DNA from: Dyadobacter sp. LHD-138
Lineage (GTDB): Bacteria; Bacteroidota; Bacteroidia; Cytophagales; Spirosomataceae
Direction of reading: 5' to 3'
Assembly: GCF_030929615.1 (NCBI RefSeq)
Contig: NZ_JAVFVU010000013.1
Coordinates: forward strand, 159,553 to 223,552
DNA: 64,000 nt
Within the stretch, counting starts at the first letter, position 1, and each line of letters begins with the position of its first letter. The notes under the pieces are model-generated. The model did no database searches, was not told the DNA's origin, and saw only the letters and a program-made list of their open reading frames with translations. A program made the translations under genes and the position numbers. This document shows positions 52,528 through 62,351 of the stretch, in pieces.

Positions 52528-52649
52528 AACCCTATAACCATGTGACCACGCGTCCCTCAGTAACAGTCTTATTCGTAGCAACCCCTAACTCTTAAAGGGT
52601 AAACAGTTATCCGCTTTTTAATCATTATGTACTCCTTAAAAAATAAGGT

Positions 52650-55641
52650 ATGAAGAAACTTGTAAGTATCTTTTTGTTAAACCTGTGTTTATGCCTGAGC
52701 GTCGCGTACGGGCAGGATGTCAAAATCACGGGTAAGGTTACCGATGGAGAAAATGCCGTTTTACCGGGCGTCAATATTCTCGTCAGTGGTTCGTCTCTGG
52801 GAACCGTTACGGATGCAGAAGGAAAATATGCCATCAATGCGCCTGCTTCTGGTTCGCTTGTTTTTTCTTTTATCGGTTATGAAAGTCAGACGGTTGCGAT
52901 CAACAGCAGGTCGTCTATTGACGTGAAACTGGTACAGGAACTGAAAACGCTGAATGAGGTGGTTGTGGTAGGGTATGGTACACAAAAGAAGACCGACGTG
53001 ACCGGGGCACTCTCGGTGATTTCTACCAAAGAATTTGCCCAGCAGCCTGTTAATCGCCTCGATCAGGTGTTACAGGGACGTGCGACAGGGGTGCAGGTTA
53101 CGCAGGCCAACGGCTCTCCCGGTGGTGATGCGCGTATCCGTGTCAGAGGGGCCAATTCAGTTTTGGGCAATAACAATCCGCTGTATGTGATTGACGGTTT
53201 TGTTGGTGCAGACTTTAACTTTTTGAATACCAGTGATATAGAGACCATTCAGATTTTGAAAGATGCGGCTTCGACATCTGTTTATGGAAGTCGGGGAGCG
53301 AACGGGGTTATCATTATTACCACCAAAAGAGGTGCAAAAGGAATAAAAGTTAGCTATGAAGGACAAGGAAGTACGTCCGAAGTTATTAAAAGATATGATG
53401 TTTTACCAGCTGGAGAGTTTGCTGAAATTGTAAATGCCCGTTCGACAGCCACAGGTTCCACGCCTCCGTTTACTACTGAACAGATCAATGCCTTTAAACA
53501 GAATGGCGGCACCGACTGGCAGGACCTTGTTTATCGCAAAGGCAGTGGTCAGCAGCAGCAGGTAACCGTTTCGGGTGGTGGAGACAAAACCACTTTTCTG
53601 ATTTCCGGAAATTATCTGAAACAGAAAGGGATCATGGAAAACAGTGATTTCAAACGTTACATTTTGCGGACAAACATCACAACAAAGTTCAATGACAAGT
53701 TATCACTCCGGTTAAATTTGTCGGGCAGCAATACTAAAAATCACAATACGAACGGAGGCGGCGCACTTATTCAGGCGCTTGCCTGGGCACCTACCACCCC
53801 GGCATATGGAGCCGATGGGCAGCCTACCTTTACGGATCCAACGGGATCCGTTTACCGAAGCCCGCTGGATTATTTGTATGACCAGTCGGTGGACCAGAAA
53901 CGTACTGCCTTGAACGCAAACGGTGGAATCCGGTACGATTTGCCGATCAAAGGTCTCTCACTTGATTTGCAGTATGCGATCAATTATCTGAATGCGCAGA
54001 ACCTGAACTTTACAGGGAAAAGATTGTCTAACAACGTTCCCTCCGCTTCCCGTTATTCCTCAGAGCAGGTGACGCTCCAATACCAATTCGCTGAACTATA
54101 ATATTACCCTGGCGAAAGATCATTCCATTAACGCAGTCGCTGTCCTGGAAACACAGCAGTTCACCGACAGAAACTTCACGGCCTCTGCGAGCGGACTGCG
54201 TTTTCCGCAGCTGGGTTATGACAACATCGGCGGTAATTCGGCGGCAACTGTCGCGTCGGGATTCCAGAAATGGACTTTACTTTCTCTGCTGGGCAGGGTG
54301 AATTATTCATTCAAAGATAAATATTTGCTTTCGGCAGCCGTTAGACGGGATGGTTCGTCCAAATTCGGAAGTGATAACCGGTACAGTGTTTTCCCCTCGG
54401 TGGCTGTGGGCTGGCGTCTATCAGAGGAGGAATTTATCAAGTCACTCAATGTTTTCAGTAACCTGAAATTGCGTGCCAGCTGGGGGAAAACGGGTAGCCA
54501 GGCCATTAATCCTTATGCCACGTTGTCGCCTTACAGCATTACGCAGGTGGCTTTCAATAATACCGCGGTTACTTCGGGGGTTATCCAGGGCAATCAGGGG
54601 AACCGGAATCTGAGATGGGAGACGACCCAGCAGGTTGACGTGGGACTTGAAATGGAATTTCTCAATGGCCGGATCAAATTCGAAGTGGATTATTTTAAGA
54701 AAAACACAACGGACCTTTTGCTGAATGTTGCCATACCAAGTTATGCGGGTGGTGGGACACAGGCAAGAAATGTCGGAGAAGTCGAAAACAAGGGATTTGA
54801 ATTTTCAATCGGCGGAACCCCGTTGGTGGCCAATAATTTTACCTGGGAAACCAATCTGAATTTTTCAACATTGAAAAATAAAGTGGTCAGTTTGGGAGGT
54901 TTGGCGAGGCTGGGAACAGGAACCGGGGTTGGTGCTGGAATGTCGACTACCAATGAATTTATGCTGATGCCAGGAGAGCCGTTGGGATCTTACTGGGGAC
55001 TGAATTATCTGGGAACATTCAAGGAAAATGAAAAGGATCTAGCCGCAAAACAGGGCAGAGTACCCGGTGATCCGCATTACGAGGATTTGAATGGTGACAA
55101 CAATATCACAACGGATGATTTCAAGATTATTGGTCGTGCTTTCCCAAAAGTAACGGGCGGTTGGAACAACACTTTTACCTATAAAGGATTTACCGCGAAC
55201 GTGTTTTTTCAAGGTGTGTTCGGAGTGGATAAATTGAATTATACCCGGGCAGCAGCCATGTCAGGATCGGGAGATGCGCGCCAGTTTATACTGGCTGAAA
55301 TTCGGGATTATTATCGTCCGGGGAATGAAAACTCAAACGTTCCGGCCTTTACAAAAACCTATCAGCCATTTACGCAATCCAGCCGGTTTCTTGAAAACGG
55401 TAGTTTTGTCCGCCTGAAAAATGTGAGCTTATCTTACACCATTCCAACGGCGTTTATTCAAAACAAAGTGAATGTACGTGTATTCGCAAGCGCAACCAAT
55501 TTGCTGACGATCACGAAATACAAGGGGCCGGATCCTGAATCAAGCAACGTAGGATCAGGGACGGATACGGCGATCGGTATTGATTACGGATCTTATCCAA
55601 ATTCCAAAACGTACACGTTCGGGCTAAACTTATCTTTTTAA
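52650..55641 (+). pseudogene. SusC/RagA-family transporter, pair 2, interrupted by a 1-nt frameshift
   Basis: Residues encoded from 52650 form a normal SusC start: signal peptide MKKLVSIFLLNLCLCLSVAYG, KITGKVTDGENAVLPGVNIL, plug motifs RIRVRGANSVLGNNNPLYVI and IQILKDAASTSVYGSRGANG. This frame stops at 54099-54101 after TLQYQFAEL. The next frame, read from about 54076, continues as NTNSLNYNITLAKDHSINAV and then through MNYSFKDKYLL to a regular barrel end at 55641. Deleting one C in GCTCCAATACC at 54075-54078 restores a 996-residue protein. It is either a sequencing error, a recent mutation or a slippery site. SusD-2 follows after 19 nt and looks intact. Confidence 0.85.
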
Positions 55642-55660
55642 AGACATAAAATATACTCAC

Positions 55661-57136
55661 ATGAAAAAGATCATGCTATTGATCCTTACGGTTTTTGCAG
55701 CAACTGGCTGCGGGGATTATCTGGATGAAGACACAACAGGATTGTTATACGGTGACAATGTGCTGACCACGCAGGACGGTCTTGAATCCGCCTTGACGGG
55801 TGCTTACAAAGGACTTGGGTCACAGTGGAGTTATGGCTTTATACATCCGTCGGCCAATGCCGCTACGATTGGCAGTGATGATGTAACGACACATCCGGCA
55901 AGTAACAAGGCCGACTGGCGTGAGTTTGATCAGTTTGCTGTTTCTACCACAAACCAACGGTCGGGAGCCGTTTACAATGGCTGCTACAAAGCGATTCAGG
56001 GAGCCAATAACGTAATCAATAATTTTACAAAAACGGTTGGTACCAAAGCGACGATCGATATCATTGTCGGTGAGGCTTATTTCATACGTGCGTTTTCCTA
56101 CTATTGGCTGACCCGTTTTTATGGAAATATTCCTCTGATCACTACCGGAGAATATTCGGATGAGCTGCTGACTGTCGGCAAGTCGACATCGCAACAGGTG
56201 TACGATCTGATCGTGGCAGACTTAAAAGTGGCTGAAACGAATTTGCCCAATGCGAAACGTGATCCGGGGCGGCCTAACAAGGGTTCCGCGAAAGCTTTTC
56301 TTGCGGATGTTTATTTAACCATGGCTGGATGGCCTTTGAAACAGACCGACAAGTATGACCTGGCGGCTGCCAAAGCCAAAGAGGTAATTGACAACAGAGC
56401 TGCGTATGGGTTTCAGCTGCTGCCAACATTCGCAGCGGTTTTTGAAAATGATCCGGCATCAAGCGGAACAGCAGAGGCCGTTTTTCAGATCAATGGGTTT
56501 GCGGGTGGAAGCGGTACGGCGAATGCAACCTATGGAAATACGACGATGCCTGGCGAAGAAGGTGGCTGGGACGATATGTTTGCCGAGCTGAATTTCTTCA
56601 ACGAATTTCCCGCAGGACCGCGAAAAGATGCCACTTTTCGTACAGAGTTTGGTTTGGGCGCTACAAAAATTCCATGGCAGCAAAGCCTGACCAAACATCC
56701 TTATTACAAGAAATGGTATATCAAAGGCAATGTTGTAACCTCAAGTATTTCGTTGCCATCGGTCATGATGCGTTATGCGCACGTGCTGACTGTTTATGCG
56801 GAAGCAAAAGCGCGCGGAACAGGCGGGCCGGATGAGGCGGCCTATGATGCGCTCAATCAGGTTCGGTTGCGCGGCTGGGCTACCGGAACAAAGGCGCTTT
56901 CCACGGCTGATGGTCTGTCTGCTGCCAGGTTTGCCGACGAAGTGGTGCAGGAACGTGCCTGGGAATTTGCCTGTGAGAGAACCCGCTGGTTTGACCTTAT
57001 CAGGTTGGAAAAGGTGGAAGAAGCCAATGCGAAAAAGAGCCCGGATGATCTTCAGCCGATTAAACCGATCACAAAAGCAAACTATTGGTTTATGCTGCCT
57101 TACTCGGACACTTCGCTAAATCCAAACCTTAATTAG
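55661..57136 (+). CDS. SusD-like surface lipoprotein, pair 2
   Basis: This 491-residue protein has a lipoprotein signal with C17 (VFAATGC) followed by GDYLDEDTTG, an acidic stretch typical of surface-exported Bacteroidota lipoproteins. The RagB/SusD core includes YKAIQGANNVINNFTKTVG, GEAYFIRAFSYYWLTRFYGN (TPR helices) and the C-terminal ERAWEFACERTRWFDLIRLE motif. It pairs with the frameshifted SusC upstream. Its intactness argues that the SusC lesion, if real, is recent. Confidence 0.93.
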   Translation: MKKIMLLILTVFAATGCGDYLDEDTTGLLYGDNVLTTQDGLESALTGAYKGLGSQWSYGFIHPSANAATIGSDDVTTHPASNKADWREFDQFAVSTTNQRSGAVYNGCYKAIQGANNVINNFTKTVGTKATIDIIVGEAYFIRAFSYYWLTRFYGNIPLITTGEYSDELLTVGKSTSQQVYDLIVADLKVAETNLPNAKRDPGRPNKGSAKAFLADVYLTMAGWPLKQTDKYDLAAAKAKEVIDNRAAYGFQLLPTFAAVFENDPASSGTAEAVFQINGFAGGSGTANATYGNTTMPGEEGGWDDMFAELNFFNEFPAGPRKDATFRTEFGLGATKIPWQQSLTKHPYYKKWYIKGNVVTSSISLPSVMMRYAHVLTVYAEAKARGTGGPDEAAYDALNQVRLRGWATGTKALSTADGLSAARFADEVVQERAWEFACERTRWFDLIRLEKVEEANAKKSPDDLQPIKPITKANYWFMLPYSDTSLNPNLN

Positions 57137-57140
57137 CCGT

Positions 57141-57213
57141 TCACGCGAATGCGTTGTTACAAAAAATCTGATCGTGAAAGCACTATACGTTCAAATGCAA
57201 CGCATTCGCGTGA
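57141..57213. repeat. Long inverted repeat between susD-2 and the mutarotase-like gene
   Basis: TCACGCGAATGCGTTG (57141-57156) is inverted exactly as CAACGCATTCGCGTGA (57198-57213), with a 41-nt loop. It can terminate or stabilise the SusCD message. A second small inverted pair GTTTAC/GTAAAC follows near 57224-57242. Confidence 0.7.
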
Positions 57214-57259
57214 GCATAATTTGTTTACTTTTATCAGGTAAACTTATAAAATCCTAGAA

Positions 57260-58234
57260 ATGAGAAAGAAATTTATATTGTTTGGCTTGTTAACCAGTTT
57301 GTGCAGCGGCGTTTTCACCGCCACCGATTTTCCCGAAGCAGACATTACGAATGGTATCGTCAAAGCGAAATTATATTTGCCCGATGTTAGCAACGGTTAT
57401 TATCAGGGTACAAGATTCGACTGGGGTGGTGTAATCCCAAGCCTGGAATATAAAGGCCATACTTATTTTGGAAAATGGTTTGATCATTACGATCCTAAGC
57501 TACACGACGCCATCAGCGGCCCGGTGGAAGAATTTACGCCATTGGAATACAATGAAGCGGCGGTCGGAGCGGATTTTGTAAAGATAGGCGTAGGGATTCT
57601 CCGCAAACCTGACGATAAACCCTATTCTTTTGCCAGTACTTATGATGTCGTTAACAACGGAAAATGGACGGTGAAGAGAAAAAGTGAAGTAGTGGAATTT
57701 ACACATGAGCTGACAGACCAATCGGGATACGCTTACATTTACCACAAAACAGTCCGGTTAACGAAAGGGAAACCTGAGCTTGTTTTGGAGCATAGCCTGA
57801 AAAATGTGGGCAAAAAGGCAATCGCTACCAGCGTTTATAACCACAACTTTTTCATGATCGACAACGAGCCGACAGGCCCCGGCGTCAAAGTTACATTTCC
57901 TTTTGACGTAGCTGCCGAGGGTAAAGGTTTCGGTACCATCGCCAATGTAAAAGACAAATCGATCATTTTTACGCGTCCGTTGGAGAAAAAAGAACAGGTT
58001 TTTAGTGCCGGATTACAGGGATTAACCCAGTCCCCAAAAGATTATGATCTGAAAATTGAAAATGTTAAAACCGGAGCCGGGGTGCGGATTACAAGCGACC
58101 AGCCGATTGAGAAACTGGTTTATTGGGCATGTTCCACAACGGCCTGTCCGGAGCCTTATATTAAACTTAATGTGGAGCCGGGCAAGGAAGTGAAATGGAA
58201 AATTAACTACGCATTCTATACGACTAAAAAATAA
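57260..58234 (+). CDS. Exported protein with galactose-mutarotase-like fold
   Basis: The 324-residue protein has a signal peptide (MRKKFILFGLLTSLCSGVFT). The mature part reads like an aldose-1-epimerase-type beta-supersandwich: VSNGYYQGTRFDWGGVIPSL, KPYSFASTYDVVNNGKWTVK, a His in TSVYNHNFFMIDNEP and WACSTTACPEPYIKL near the end. Conserved catalytic His/Glu of classical GalM cannot be assigned with certainty. It lies directly upstream of a sugar dehydrogenase. PQQ-type glucose dehydrogenases prefer one anomer, so a periplasmic anomerase would make sense, but this is an inference. Confidence 0.65.
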   Translation: MRKKFILFGLLTSLCSGVFTATDFPEADITNGIVKAKLYLPDVSNGYYQGTRFDWGGVIPSLEYKGHTYFGKWFDHYDPKLHDAISGPVEEFTPLEYNEAAVGADFVKIGVGILRKPDDKPYSFASTYDVVNNGKWTVKRKSEVVEFTHELTDQSGYAYIYHKTVRLTKGKPELVLEHSLKNVGKKAIATSVYNHNFFMIDNEPTGPGVKVTFPFDVAAEGKGFGTIANVKDKSIIFTRPLEKKEQVFSAGLQGLTQSPKDYDLKIENVKTGAGVRITSDQPIEKLVYWACSTTACPEPYIKLNVEPGKEVKWKINYAFYTTKK

Positions 58235-58238
58235 AAAG

Positions 58239-58273
58239 GATTAGGAGGTGACTGAACCAGTCACCTCCTAATC
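58239..58273 (+). terminator. Strong hairpin after the mutarotase-like gene
   Basis: GATTAGGAGGTGACT (58239-58253) and AGTCACCTCCTAATC (58259-58273) are perfect 15-nt arms with a 5-nt loop. No T run follows, so termination may be partial. Confidence 0.6.
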
Positions 58274-58356
58274 TTGAAATATGCTACTGTATTGGTGAAA
58301 GATTAACCGCTGCAAAATGGAGCGGACAGGTATTGTTGTGTCTTAAAAAATAAGAA

Positions 58357-60591
58357 ATGAAATATTTCTCACTCATATGCCTCCCTTTCACACTGATCCT
58401 GATGATCATCTGTGGAATTAAAAACAAAGAAAAAGACGACGTCCGGCGGGTCGACTCGGAAGATCACGACTGGCCAACCTATGGCGGAAACAAAGCCGGG
58501 AACCGATATTCTCCTTTGACGCAAATCAACCTGGAAAATGTCAAAAACCTGCAACCTGCATGGAGTTATGACACAGGTGAAAACAAAAATAACGGCGAAC
58601 GCGGGATGGACATTCAGTGCCAGCCGATCGTGGTCAACGGTATTTTGTACGGTACTACGCCGCGTATGAAATTATTCGCGATTGATGCAGCAACGGGAAA
58701 AGAGCTATGGAAATTCAATCCATTTTCCGATCCTGAAAAACGACCGAGATTTCACCCGCTCCGAGGCGTTGTTTATTGGGAAAACGGTGCTGATAAACGG
58801 ATTTTATATTCGGTCGGCCCCGTTTTGTACGCGATTAATGCCGCCAACGGTGAGAAAGTTTCTACTTTCGGTAAGGATGGCGAAGTTGACCTGAGAATTG
58901 GTTTGGGAGGGAAAGAGGTTTTCGGACACGAAACCGCCAATCTGTCGATACGCAGTACAACGCCGGGTGTGGTTTTCAAAGATTTGCTGATCATGGGATC
59001 CAGTGTGTCGGAAGGTGGCGATGCGCCTCCGGGTTATATCCAGGCCATTGACATCAAAACCGGGAAACTTGCCTGGGTATTTCATACCGTTCCGCTGCCT
59101 GGTGAATACGGATATGAGACCTGGGATAAAGATTCCTACAAGAAAATCGGTGGTGCCAATTGCTGGGCGGGTATGGTCGTGGATGAGAAAAGGGGGGTGG
59201 TTTATGCCGGAACGGGTTCTCCATCCGTCGATTTTTATGGTGGTGCAAGAAACGGCAAAAACCTTTTCGCCAACTGCGTCATTGCGATCAACGCCAAAAC
59301 CGGCAAGAGAATCTGGCATTTTCAAACGGTTCATCATGATCTATGGGACCGGGATGCACCTTGTCCTCCGAATCTCATTACGGTAAAAAGTAAAGGAAAA
59401 ACGGTCGATGCGGTGGCACAAGCTACCAAGGACGGTTATATGTTTTTATTTGACAGGGACAGCGGAAAGCCCCTTTTTGATGTGAATGAAGTAGCCGTTC
59501 CAACTTCCCCAGCCTTGCCAGGGGAAAGACCATGGCCCACCCAGCCAATTCCGGTAAAACCTGCGCCCTTTGCCAATCAGGAGTTAACAGAAGTCGATAT
59601 TACAAACCGCACGCCGGAGGCACATGCTTATGTGCTGGACCGTTTCGTGAACAGCAAACATGGTAGTAAATACCTTCCGCCAAGTCTGGAAGGAACCTTG
59701 TATTATGGTTTTGGCGGCGGTGCAGAGTGGGGCGGAAATGCGGCCGATCCCGACGGCATTATCTACCAAAATTCCAACAACATGTTGTGGTGGTTAAAAA
59801 TGCGTGAAGCAAAAGAGGTGGACAACCGTGTGCTGACAAGAGGCGCAACTTTGTTTAATACCAATTGCACCTCATGCCATGCCAATGGAGGGAATTCAGC
59901 GTCTGCCCGTAATGTGGCGCAGGCTTATCCAAATCTGACGGATGTAGGAAAAAGACTTTCGAGAGAACAGATTGCCACGGTTCTGGAAACGGGAAGAGGC
60001 AGAATGCCTTCTTTTTTGCATCTTTCAAAAGAGGATAGAAATGAGATTATAAATTTCCTGATGAAAACAGAATCTCAGCCAGTTGCAAAGACGGGTAATC
60101 CCAATGACATACATCACGTATCTTCCTCTTTGAAACCGGTTGACGGATCCGATTTTCCTTATATGCCCCCATATTTGAACAACGGAAATGTGCAATTTCG
60201 TGATCAGGAAAATTATCCGGCGATCAAACCGCCGTGGGGAACATTAAATGCTATTGATATGAATACCGGCGAGTATTTATGGACAGTACCGCTGGGTGAA
60301 TATCCCGAATTGAAAGCCAAGGGAATAGCACCAACGGGGACTGAGAACCACGGCGGACCTGTGGTAACCGCGGGTGGGCTGGTATTCATCGCCGCTACTT
60401 ACGATCAGAAAATCAGGGCCTTTGACCGTAAATCAGGGGAAATTGTGTGGGAATATGAGTTGCCGGCAGGTGGTTTTGCTACCCCGATCACGTACATGGT
60501 GGACGGCAAACAGTATATCGCGATCGCCGCCGGCGGCGCCCGTTACGGATTAAAAGCTGGCGGCACCTATGTGGCATTTGCACTGCCCTGA
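58357..60591 (+). CDS. PQQ-dependent (glucose/quinate-type) dehydrogenase with inserted haem-c domain
   Basis: This 744-residue protein has an N-terminal hydrophobic signal/anchor. An eight-bladed propeller follows: DWPTYGGNKAGNRYSPLTQI, LYGTTPRMKLFAIDAATGKE, GYIQAIDIKTGKLAWVFHTV, WHFQTVHHDLWDRDAPCPPN and GYMFLFDRDSGKPLF. A cytochrome c insert carries the haem motif CTSCH (C504, C507, H508) with a later Met in GRGRMPSF. The last blade is GLVFIAATYDQKIRAFDRKS. Such proteins oxidise aldoses or polyols to lactones/acids in the periplasm and pass electrons to the respiratory chain through their own haem. It may supply the sugar acids dehydrated by the nearby enolase-superfamily enzymes. Confidence 0.9.
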   Translation: MKYFSLICLPFTLILMIICGIKNKEKDDVRRVDSEDHDWPTYGGNKAGNRYSPLTQINLENVKNLQPAWSYDTGENKNNGERGMDIQCQPIVVNGILYGTTPRMKLFAIDAATGKELWKFNPFSDPEKRPRFHPLRGVVYWENGADKRILYSVGPVLYAINAANGEKVSTFGKDGEVDLRIGLGGKEVFGHETANLSIRSTTPGVVFKDLLIMGSSVSEGGDAPPGYIQAIDIKTGKLAWVFHTVPLPGEYGYETWDKDSYKKIGGANCWAGMVVDEKRGVVYAGTGSPSVDFYGGARNGKNLFANCVIAINAKTGKRIWHFQTVHHDLWDRDAPCPPNLITVKSKGKTVDAVAQATKDGYMFLFDRDSGKPLFDVNEVAVPTSPALPGERPWPTQPIPVKPAPFANQELTEVDITNRTPEAHAYVLDRFVNSKHGSKYLPPSLEGTLYYGFGGGAEWGGNAADPDGIIYQNSNNMLWWLKMREAKEVDNRVLTRGATLFNTNCTSCHANGGNSASARNVAQAYPNLTDVGKRLSREQIATVLETGRGRMPSFLHLSKEDRNEIINFLMKTESQPVAKTGNPNDIHHVSSSLKPVDGSDFPYMPPYLNNGNVQFRDQENYPAIKPPWGTLNAIDMNTGEYLWTVPLGEYPELKAKGIAPTGTENHGGPVVTAGGLVFIAATYDQKIRAFDRKSGEIVWEYELPAGGFATPITYMVDGKQYIAIAAGGARYGLKAGGTYVAFALP

Positions 60592-60619
60592 TTTTGTAAT
60601 ATTTATTTTCAACAAGCCG

Positions 60620-61636
60620 ATGAAAAATCATATTCTATGTTGTGACTGGGGTACTTCTTCTTTTAGGCTGAGAATCATCGACTTGTGTGACCAACAAATT
60701 GCCGGAGAAGTGTTATCCGGCGAGGGTATCGCCAGCACATTTAACGGATGGCAGGCGGGTGCCGGAGAAAATGGGATGGTGCGAAGCCGATTTTTTCGCA
60801 ATTACCTGAAGAAACAGATCGATATATTATCGGGTAGGTTGTCTTTTAATCTGGATGGCATCACCATTGTGATTTCCGGCATGGCATCATCCTCCATCGG
60901 GATGGAGGAAATCCCTTACGGAGATCTGCCTTATGCAACAGATGGAAGTTTGGCTGGAGTCAGGCATTTTGAAGCATTCGATGATTTTCCGCATGAGATC
61001 ATGTTAATTTCCGGTGTGAAAAGCGAACTGGATGTGATGCGGGGTGAGGAAACTCAGCTGGTCGGGTTGGTGAACCTGGCAGAATTGTCGTCTTTGAAAA
61101 ATAAGGACGCCATTTTTATTTTTCCGGGAACGCATTCCAAGCATATGTATGTGAAAGAAAATCAGATGGTAGATTTTCAAACCTTTATGACGGGTGAAGT
61201 TTTCAATATCATGACGACTTACAGCATTCTGAAAGATTCCGTGGAAAACAGTGCAGGGGCAGTATTTAACGATCGGGAGATAAAAGCCTTTCAATCAGGT
61301 GTCCGGCAGTCGGCTGTTTCCAATATTCTGAATGGCCTTTTTAAGGTAAGGACAAACCAGCTTTTTGACAAAATGACAAAAAAAGAAAACGCGTTTTACC
61401 TGAGCGGACTTCTGATTGGCAACGAGTTACGGTATTTGCGGGAAAAGAAAAAGTGGGAACTGGTGTTATGCAGTGGCAATAACTTATACGAATTGTATAG
61501 ATTGGGCATGGAAGAACTGGATCTGACGGACAAAACCACAACGGTTTCTGCCGCGTTAATTGACAAGGCCACCGTAGCCGGGCAGATAAAAATATTTCAA
61601 AATCAGACATTAAAATTGAACAATACAAACTCATGA
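60620..61636 (+). CDS. dgoK: 2-keto-3-deoxy-galactonokinase (DgoK)
   Basis: The start at 60620 (MKNHILCCDWGTSSFRLRII) is preferred over an ATG at 60569 that overlaps the upstream gene. The 338-residue ASKHA-fold kinase has the phosphate-binding DWGTSSFRLR motif and RGEETQLVGL, then FPGTHSKHMYVK, all typical of DgoK. It phosphorylates 2-keto-3-deoxy-D-galactonate to the 6-phosphate. Its stop overlaps the aldolase start as ATGA (61633-61636), so the two are coupled. It lies 28 nt after the PQQ dehydrogenase gene. Confidence 0.92.
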   Translation: MKNHILCCDWGTSSFRLRIIDLCDQQIAGEVLSGEGIASTFNGWQAGAGENGMVRSRFFRNYLKKQIDILSGRLSFNLDGITIVISGMASSSIGMEEIPYGDLPYATDGSLAGVRHFEAFDDFPHEIMLISGVKSELDVMRGEETQLVGLVNLAELSSLKNKDAIFIFPGTHSKHMYVKENQMVDFQTFMTGEVFNIMTTYSILKDSVENSAGAVFNDREIKAFQSGVRQSAVSNILNGLFKVRTNQLFDKMTKKENAFYLSGLLIGNELRYLREKKKWELVLCSGNNLYELYRLGMEELDLTDKTTTVSAALIDKATVAGQIKIFQNQTLKLNNTNS

Positions 61637-62277
61637 GTCAAAATCCTTTTTCACAGGAATTATTTAAAAAAGCGCCAATTGTTGGCATTATCAGAAATGT
61701 ATCACTGGAAGATGTGAAGCAAATTTTGCCGGTTTACCGGGCAGCAGGCTTGACGACGATCGAAATCACAATGAATACGTCTGGGGCGGGAGAAATCATT
61801 CGTTATGCGATTGAACAGGAAAGTGAGGGCTTAAATATTGGCGCCGGGACGGTTTGTACGAAGGAAGACCTGGAAAATGCGTTGGAAGCAGGTGCGCAGT
61901 TCATTGTTACTCCCATTATCAATAAAAAAATAATCAAATCCTGTGTAAAAAAAGGCGTGCCGATTTTCCCGGGAGGATATACCCCGACGGAGCTTTACAA
62001 CGCCTGGACCTGGGGCGCGACGATGGTGAAAATTTATCCTGCTACTTCGCTTGGCCCCGAATACATCAAAGACCTGAAAGCGCCGCTTAATCACCTGAAA
62101 GTATTGCCAACCGGCGGTGTAAGTCTTGAAAATATGGACCAGTTTTTAAAAGCCGGTGCCGATGGATTAGGTATTGGAAGTCAGCTATTTGATAAAAAAA
62201 TGATTCAAAACAAAGACTGGACTGGTTTGAAAGCCTATTTTGAAAAGTTTGTAGAAAAGTTAAAAAGTGCATCCTGA
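61633..62277 (+). CDS. KDPG/KDPGal aldolase (Eda/DgoA type)
   Basis: The 214-residue TIM-barrel aldolase has R21 (VGIIRNV), E44 (TTIEITMNT) and the Schiff-base K133 in ATMVKIYPA. FPGGYTPTELYNAW and LPTGGVSLENMDQF also fit. It cleaves 2-keto-3-deoxy-6-phospho-galactonate or -gluconate to pyruvate and glyceraldehyde 3-phosphate. The pairing with DgoK favours the galactonate route, but Eda-type enzymes can accept both. Its start overlaps the DgoK stop by four bases. Confidence 0.92.
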   Translation: MSQNPFSQELFKKAPIVGIIRNVSLEDVKQILPVYRAAGLTTIEITMNTSGAGEIIRYAIEQESEGLNIGAGTVCTKEDLENALEAGAQFIVTPIINKKIIKSCVKKGVPIFPGGYTPTELYNAWTWGATMVKIYPATSLGPEYIKDLKAPLNHLKVLPTGGVSLENMDQFLKAGADGLGIGSQLFDKKMIQNKDWTGLKAYFEKFVEKLKSAS

Positions 62278-62351
62278 TAGGTTCAGGGGTAGTTTTTAAC
62301 TTTTGCTGTGGTCATGATTTCTAAACCCTAATTTCTTAGCATTTTATTCGT

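Noticed and set aside
58239..58273. Hairpin containing TTAGGAGGTGA, similar to an anti-Shine-Dalgarno complement
   Set aside because: It lies after a stop codon with no start codon close by, and the perfect stem explains it as a terminator-like hairpin.
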